Positions 59,559-64,000 of a stretch of 64,000 nucleotides of DNA are shown piece after piece. A program made the translations under genes and the position numbers. This stretch comes from Micromonospora sp. WMMD1102. GTDB lineage: Bacteria > Actinomycetota > Actinomycetes > Mycobacteriales > Micromonosporaceae. Under the pieces are notes generated by a model, which was not told where the DNA came from, did no database searches, and was given only the letters and a program-made list of their open reading frames with translations. Positions within the stretch are counted from its first letter, which is position 1. The number at the start of each line of letters is the position of its first letter. The stretch covers positions 1 to 64,000 of the forward strand of contig NZ_JARUBN010000002.1 in NCBI RefSeq assembly GCF_029626265.1, given 5' to 3'.

Positions 59559-60877
59559 CGACGGTCATCGTCATCTGCGCCGGAGAAGCGTCAAGGTGGC
59601 AGAACTACACGGGCACCGCCAAGCATCTGATCGCACCGGAGGGTGAACGGCTGATCGACCGGACCGTCCGCCTATTCCGTGACGCGGGCGCCGAGCGGGT
59701 GTTGGTGGTCAGCAAGCCCGGCGACACACGGTATGAGGTCGACGGCGCCGAGCGGGTCGACGCCCAGCTACGCCCGGACAACGGAGACGCGGACAAGTTC
59801 CTGTCGTCGCGACACATGTGGTCCGACACCGGCCGGACCGTCGTCGTATACGGCGACGTGTGGTTCGAACATGCAGCCGTCACCGAGATCATGCGTGCCC
59901 GGGGCGACTGGACCCTGTACTGCCGGTCCGGCCCATCCCCAATCACCGGCGCCACCTCCGGCGAGTGTTTTGCTGTCGGCTTCCACCCGCAGCACCACAC
60001 CGAATACGAAACCGCTCTACGTCGGGTGGCGTCACTGTGGCGCTCTGGTGTGTTGAGGCGGTGCGGCGGCTGGGAGTCCTACCGCGCCATCGCCGGCGGC
60101 CCAAATGCCGACCTGCGCCGGCATCGCATGTACGGCCGGTATGTGGAAATCGGCGGCTGGGTGGAGGACTTCGACAAGCCCGCCGACCTCGACAAGTGGG
60201 TCGACCGGCGTAGCCGCAAGGTCAGCGTGTTGGTGCCGTACCGGGGTGACGGCGGTAGCCGCGACGCCGCCTGGGCGTGGGTCAGTCGCCGATGGCAGGC
60301 CGTCTACCCAAACTGGGAACTCGTCGTCGGCGTATGCCCGGACGGGCCGTGGCGTAAGGGCGCCGCGATCCGCGACGCCGCCAGCCGTGCCGCCGGTGAC
60401 GTGCTGGTTGTCGCGGACGCCGACTGCTGGTGCGACGGCGTGGCCGAGGCGGTGCAGGCCGCCTACGACGGCGCCGGCTGGGCCATCCCCCACCACAACG
60501 TGCACCGGCTCACCGAGTCCGCGACCGCACGAATCCTGGCCGGCGGTGAACTGCACGGCAACACCACCAGACGCCCCTACCGGGGCTTCGCTGGCGGCGG
60601 CATGTTCGCCCTACGCCGCGAAACCCTCGCCAAGGTTCCCGTTGACCCCCGGTTTGCGACGTGGGGTCAGGAGGACGAAGCGGCGGCGCTCGCGTTGGGA
60701 TGCCTCGCCGGGCAGCCGTACCGGGGCGTCGCCCCCCTGTGGCATCTCTACCACGATCCGGCGCCCCGGTTGACGAACTACGCCGGCTCGCACGAGTCGC
60801 TGGAGCTGTTGAAGCGGTACAAGCAGGCAGCCCGTTCCCCGAAGGCGATGCGGGCACTTCTCGCCGAAGTCGTCTGA
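59555..60877 (+). CDS. Nucleotidyltransferase-glycosyltransferase fusion
   Basis: 440 residues from the GTG at 59555. The N-terminal ~215 residues resemble a sugar nucleotidyltransferase (TVIVICAGEASRWQNYTGTA, then VVVYGDVWFEHAAVTEIMRA). From about residue 223 a GT-A glycosyltransferase starts: KVSVLVPYRGDGGSRDAAWA, the DxD motif in VVADADCW, RGFAGGGMFALRRETL and WGQEDEAAALAL, as in GT2/GT27-like enzymes. The N-terminal loop lacks the usual GGxGxR pattern, so its activity is uncertain. The fusion would couple sugar activation with transfer. Confidence 0.78.
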   Translation: MTTVIVICAGEASRWQNYTGTAKHLIAPEGERLIDRTVRLFRDAGAERVLVVSKPGDTRYEVDGAERVDAQLRPDNGDADKFLSSRHMWSDTGRTVVVYGDVWFEHAAVTEIMRARGDWTLYCRSGPSPITGATSGECFAVGFHPQHHTEYETALRRVASLWRSGVLRRCGGWESYRAIAGGPNADLRRHRMYGRYVEIGGWVEDFDKPADLDKWVDRRSRKVSVLVPYRGDGGSRDAAWAWVSRRWQAVYPNWELVVGVCPDGPWRKGAAIRDAASRAAGDVLVVADADCWCDGVAEAVQAAYDGAGWAIPHHNVHRLTESATARILAGGELHGNTTRRPYRGFAGGGMFALRRETLAKVPVDPRFATWGQEDEAAALALGCLAGQPYRGVAPLWHLYHDPAPRLTNYAGSHESLELLKRYKQAARSPKAMRALLAEVV

Positions 60878-60948
60878 CGACACCACCACACCAGCCGCCA
60901 CGCCATGCGTTGCGCGGCCGGTTCCGCACGCCCCTTGGGAGGAGCACC

Positions 60949-61287
60949 GTGGCGCACCGCCGCTGGATCTGGGTGGAAGACACCACCACCGGTCACCGGT
61001 TCGACGTCGACCATCGGCAGGTTGACCGGCTCGTACAGGAGGGGTCGGTGGTTCTCGTCGAGGGCTATCCCGTCAACGAGGGACCGAACGCGCAGCCGCG
61101 ACGGCCGAAGCACGCGACCGGTCTCGACGGCGAGCCTCGGCAGTTCGGTCCGCCCTCCGGCCCGACCTCGCCGGCCGATGTCGAGACCCCGGCCGCCCCG
61201 GCACCCGCTTCCGCGTCGGCCCGGCGCGGCACCACCCGACCGGCCACGGCGACGCCCACGGCCAGCAGTGAAGGAGTAGTGAGTTGA
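60949..61287 (+). CDS. Small protein before the tail tube gene
   Basis: 112 residues from the GTG at 60949, with GGGAGGAG upstream. The N-terminal half is ordered (RRWIWVEDTTTGHRFDVDHR); the C-terminal half is a Pro/Ala/Ser/Thr-rich tail. No family recognised. Stop overlaps the TTG start of the tail tube gene. Confidence 0.55.
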   Translation: MAHRRWIWVEDTTTGHRFDVDHRQVDRLVQEGSVVLVEGYPVNEGPNAQPRRPKHATGLDGEPRQFGPPSGPTSPADVETPAAPAPASASARRGTTRPATATPTASSEGVVS

Positions 61288-61787
61288 GCCAGCCAGTCGC
61301 TGTACCCGCCGACGGTAACCTTCGGGTCTTCTACGTGCAGACCATCGCCACCCCCGAGTTTCCACAACTCGCGGAACTGAACGCCGGCACCAGCAAGGAC
61401 GTGTCCTGCTACATCACCGGCGAGGGCTTCCAAACCACCCTTGAGGAGCAGGTCACCACCGATGACCGGCTCTGCTCCCGGGCGACGTTCGAGCAGCCCG
61501 GCCGCTGGCAGAAGCAGATGACGCTGTCGTACGTGTACAACATGGACGACCCGACCAACAACGTCATGTACCTGACTCTGCCGTACCTGACGACCGGGTT
61601 CATCGTCGCCCGCTGGGGTGTGCCGTACGAGCAGGCGTGGGCCGACGGTGACCTCGTGGACGTGTACCCGGTCAAGGCCGGGAAGCCGATGAAGAACGCC
61701 CCGACGGCGAACAGCATGCTGACCGTGACCCAGAAGATGTTCATCACCGGCGAGTCGATCGATGACGCGTTGGTCGGCGGAAGCTGA
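61284..61787 (+). CDS. Major tail (tube) protein
   Basis: 167 residues. Start is a TTG at 61284 with GAAGGAG upstream, overlapping the previous stop. Beta-rich tube-protein pattern: NLRVFYVQTIATPEFPQLAE, DVSCYITGEGFQTTLEEQVT and MTLSYVYNMDDPTNNVMYLT. It lies just before the tail chaperones. Confidence 0.85.
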   Translation: MSQPVAVPADGNLRVFYVQTIATPEFPQLAELNAGTSKDVSCYITGEGFQTTLEEQVTTDDRLCSRATFEQPGRWQKQMTLSYVYNMDDPTNNVMYLTLPYLTTGFIVARWGVPYEQAWADGDLVDVYPVKAGKPMKNAPTANSMLTVTQKMFITGESIDDALVGGS

Positions 61788-62407
61788 TGGGTCGCCAGGG
61801 GGGAACGGCGGCGAAGGGAGCCGCCGACGCGCCTGCGGACGGGGAGCCGCAGACGCTGTCAACGAAGGACAAGATCAGTCGGGCGACGTATCCGACCCGG
61901 ACCGTCGACATCTGCCTCGAAACCGACCTCCAGGCGGAGTACGAGGCGCTGCACGAGGAGCTTCGCCAGGCAGTCGTCCGGGAGTCCGGCGACCGGCGGC
62001 TCAATCCGGGTGGCGAGTCGAAGCGGATCGCCGAGCAGATCGAGGCGTTGCAGCAGCAGATGGCGGAGTACGTCATCCGGTTTCGGTTGCAGGCGCTCGG
62101 CTCGCGCGGGTGGGACAAGCTGTCGAAGGCTCACCCTCCCCGGGAGGGCGAGAAAGACGATGCGGCGCTGGGGTACAACCCGGACACGTTCTTCGACGCG
62201 GCGATCCGGGCGTGCACGGTCGATCCGTCGGACCTCGACGACGACGACTGGACTGCGCTGCTCGGCGACGACGACGTTGACGGGAAGTTGACGGCGAAGC
62301 AGTACAACGACCTGCACGATGCCGTGCTCGCCTTGAATGTCAGGAAGATCTCCGTCCCAAACTCGTTCGCCGCCTCTCGGATTCTCCGGCCCTCCGAGCC
62401 CGAGTAG
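61787..62407 (+). CDS. Tail assembly chaperone (gpG-like)
   Basis: 206 residues, TGATG overlap with the tail tube gene. The N-terminal part is charged and disordered; TRTVDICLETDLQAEYEALH begins the conserved chaperone domain, and the C-terminal helical part ends near the frameshift site. It holds the tape measure protein during tail assembly. Confidence 0.88.
   Translation: MGRQGGTAAKGAADAPADGEPQTLSTKDKISRATYPTRTVDICLETDLQAEYEALHEELRQAVVRESGDRRLNPGGESKRIAEQIEALQQQMAEYVIRFRLQALGSRGWDKLSKAHPPREGEKDDAALGYNPDTFFDAAIRACTVDPSDLDDDDWTALLGDDDVDGKLTAKQYNDLHDAVLALNVRKISVPNSFAASRILRPSEPE
62356..62362 (+). other. Programmed -1 frameshift site CCCAAAC
   Basis: CCCAAAC is a canonical X-XXY-YYZ slippery heptamer in the right phase (0-frame codons CCA-AAC). 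After a -1 shift, reading continues at 62362 in the second chaperone frame without a stop. The upstream frame stops only 45 bases later, at 62405-62407. Confidence 0.88.
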
Positions 62408-62799
62408 CGGCGGCACGCAGTCTCGGGATCAGCTACCGGGAGTTCATGGGCTGGACCCCGGAACGGATCACCGACTACGAGTACGACGATCGGGACCGGA
62501 TGGTCCGGTCGACGGAGTATGTCGAGTCGGCGTGGAACGAGGACGAGCGGGGCTGGATGCTCGCCCTCGCCGATTGGGAGGCGTCCCGCTGCCCGTCCTG
62601 CGGCGGCGATCCGGACGAATGCCAGAGCCCGACGGCGGACATCAACAACCCGTTCGGGACGTGGGTGTACGACGCCGAATGGGTGGAGTGTCATCGGGCG
62701 TCCGCCGCCCGACGGTTGGCACACGAGCCGGAGGATCGGCGGGCGTTGACACCTCGGGTGTCGCGGCGACGTAGAGGGTCGGCCAGGTCGAAGCGGTGA
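62362..62799 (+). CDS. Tail assembly chaperone gpGT extension (frameshift product)
   Basis: Read by a -1 shift from the gpG-like gene, this adds 145 residues, giving a fusion of about 337. RVAAARSLGISYREFMGWTP lies before any ATG, which shows that the frame is used from the shift point. A Cys pair (CPSCGGDPDEC) and a basic tail follow. The G-GT pair is a standard tail chaperone set in siphoviruses. Confidence 0.85.
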   Translation, partial: LVRRLSDSPALRARVAAARSLGISYREFMGWTPERITDYEYDDRDRMVRSTEYVESAWNEDERGWMLALADWEASRCPSCGGDPDECQSPTADINNPFGTWVYDAEWVECHRASAARRLAHEPEDRRALTPRVSRRRRGSARSKR

Positions 62800-62812
62800 G
62801 ACGGGGTGACCT

Positions 62813-64000
62813 GTGGCCCGTCGTCGTGTCGCCGTCGAGTTCGTTGCCGAGCTGGGCCAGTTCCGGCGCGGCACACGGGACGGTGCCGACGAGGTTCGAC
62901 GGCTCCGGAATGAGTCGAAGGCTGCGCAGGCCGAGGTGGCGAAACTTGCCCGGGAGTCGGTCCGGGCGCAGGCCGACCTGAAGCGGTTCGCTGACGGCCG
63001 CCGGCAACTCGTCGGCGTGGGGGCGGCTGCCCGGTCGCTGCGGCAGGACGTGTCCGCCCTGTCCGACCGGAGCCGGAAACTCGCGCACGACTTCGCCGCC
63101 GTCAACGGCACCGCAGCCGCCGCCCTGGCGACGTTCCGGCGCATCCCGTCGGCGGTGCAGGCGGCGGGCCGGTCGATCCGGTCCGCGAACTTCGGCCAGG
63201 CCGCGCAGACCGCGCAGGCGACCGCCCGGGGTGTTGGCCAGATCGGCGGGGCGGCGCCGCTTTCCACCGTCGTCGGACTCGCCGCCGTCCCGGCTGCGGC
63301 TGCGGCTGCTGCCGCGTCGCTGCAAACCATCCCGCCTCTGCTGGTTACCATCGGCGGTGGGCTCGGCGCCATTCCCGGCCTCGCCGCCGGAGCCGCTGCC
63401 GGGATCGGCACCCTCAAACTCGCGACTGTCGGACTAGGCGACGCCATCGAGGAGGTGTTCGAGGCACCGGACGGCGCCGACCCGTACGACCGGCTCACCG
63501 ACTCCGGCAAGCGCCTCGTGGACGTCCTCGCATCACAGAAGGCAGCCCTGCTCGGCGTGCAGCAGGTCGCCCAACAGCGGACGTTCGCGAACCTCGACAG
63601 CGAGCTACAGATGCTCGGCGCGGTCGCGATCCCGTTCGCTACCCGGCAGGCGGAGCGGTTCGGTACGACCTGGAACAGCACCCTGCGGCAGCTTGCCCGG
63701 GTGGGCCGGAACCCAGAGTTCCTGGCTGGCATCGACGCGGCTGCCGAGGGCGCGGACCGGTTCTTCGACAACGTCAACACGCGGATCGGGCCGACGTCCC
63801 GGTCACTGGGGCAACTGTTCATCGGTTCTCGCCCGTTCGTGGACGCGTTCGGTGACAGCCTGCTCGGCCACCTCGACGACTTCAACGCGTGGATCGACCG
63901 GGCCGCCGCGAACGGCGACCTTGAGGACTTCTTCCGGGATGCGGCCGAGCAGGCCGATGCGCTGCTCGACGTCGGCAAAGAGGTACTGGTCCTCGTCGGC
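62813..64000 (+). CDS. Tape measure protein, partial
   Basis: At least 396 residues from the GTG at 62813; open to the window edge. The N-terminus is a long helix-rich coiled coil (VRRLRNESKAAQAEVAKLAR), then a hydrophobic Ala/Gly-rich stretch (GGGLGAIPGLAAGAAAGIGT) typical of tape measure proteins. Tail length would follow the gene's full length, which is not in view. Confidence 0.85.
   Translation, partial: MARRRVAVEFVAELGQFRRGTRDGADEVRRLRNESKAAQAEVAKLARESVRAQADLKRFADGRRQLVGVGAAARSLRQDVSALSDRSRKLAHDFAAVNGTAAAALATFRRIPSAVQAAGRSIRSANFGQAAQTAQATARGVGQIGGAAPLSTVVGLAAVPAAAAAAAASLQTIPPLLVTIGGGLGAIPGLAAGAAAGIGTLKLATVGLGDAIEEVFEAPDGADPYDRLTDSGKRLVDVLASQKAALLGVQQVAQQRTFANLDSELQMLGAVAIPFATRQAERFGTTWNSTLRQLARVGRNPEFLAGIDAAAEGADRFFDNVNTRIGPTSRSLGQLFIGSRPFVDAFGDSLLGHLDDFNAWIDRAAANGDLEDFFRDAAEQADALLDVGKEVLVLVG

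Larger units (their letters stand above)
6718..64000. mobile_element. Prophage, siphovirus-like, left end through tape measure gene
   Basis: From the base after the MBL gene stop to the right window edge nearly every gene is phage-like. The order is repressor and Cro-like genes, antirepressor, accessory genes, recombination and replication genes, terminase, portal, capsid, connectors, tail tube, tail chaperones, tape measure. Nearly all genes are on the plus strand and most overlap by 1 to 4 bases. Host housekeeping genes lie directly to the left, so the element is integrated. Integrase, lysis genes and attR are not in view. Capsid, tail and packaging genes look intact. Confidence 0.93.

Noticed and set aside
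62131..63978. 615-residue minus-strand frame opposite the tape measure gene
   Set aside because: Ser/Arg/Ala-rich translation without motifs; the plus strand codes for tape measure and chaperone proteins in proper context.

Overview
This is high-GC actinobacterial DNA with GTG and ATG starts and tightly overlapping genes. The host genes suggest a filamentous actinomycete, most likely Micromonosporaceae: a uvrA with a Lys/Ala-rich tail, a Tat-type Rieske lipoprotein, and a mycothiol-dependent maleylpyruvate isomerase-family enzyme. The window has two parts: about 6.7 kb of chromosome, then the first ~57 kb of a large siphovirus-like prophage that runs off the right edge.

Chromosome (1-6717). 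Rieske protein, uvrA and rsgA are on the minus strand; a DinB/maleylpyruvate isomerase-family enzyme and an MBL-fold hydrolase are on the plus strand. The MBL gene has a frameshift 155 bases before its stop, and the first phage gene starts one base after that stop, so the left prophage junction lies at or close to this gene.

Phage control and early accessory region (6718-20 kb). A minus-strand XRE repressor faces a Cro-like gene across a set of TGCGCCAT repeats. A DinD-like/KilAC antirepressor follows, then a coupled run containing a PP-loop (PAPS-reductase-like) protein, an adenine methyltransferase, a VUT/YhhQ-type transporter and a DpdA-like TGT homologue. I read the last two as a salvage-type 7-deazaguanine DNA-modification system. 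Next come a secreted protein, an LPXTG-anchored surface protein, a series of small membrane proteins, a Phd-like antitoxin and a second, P22-type antirepressor.

Recombination, nucleotide and replication region (20-46 kb). YqaJ exonuclease, RecT, an ASCH protein, RusA, a DUF5131 protein, a DUF4326 protein, WhiB, dCTP deaminase, a phage sliding clamp, SSB, a replication initiator and a DnaB helicase. Five 26-bp palindromes and a half-site with a 33-bp period lie inside the initiator gene and look like the phage origin. A beta-class methyltransferase, an SsgA-like protein, a DUF550/MazZ-like protein and many small Cys/His-rich proteins follow.

Structural region (46-64 kb). Small and large terminase, portal, MuF-like protein, protease-scaffold fusion (with a likely nested scaffold start), decoration protein, major capsid protein, head-tail connectors, tail terminator, major tail protein, tail assembly chaperones joined by a -1 frameshift at CCCAAAC, and the start of the tape measure gene. 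A glycosyltransferase, an FkbM methyltransferase and a nucleotidyltransferase-glycosyltransferase fusion sit between the tail terminator and the tail tube gene and probably modify virions. Integrase, lysis genes and attR are not in this window. No tRNA, rRNA or CRISPR was seen, and no stretch over 300 bases lacks a gene.
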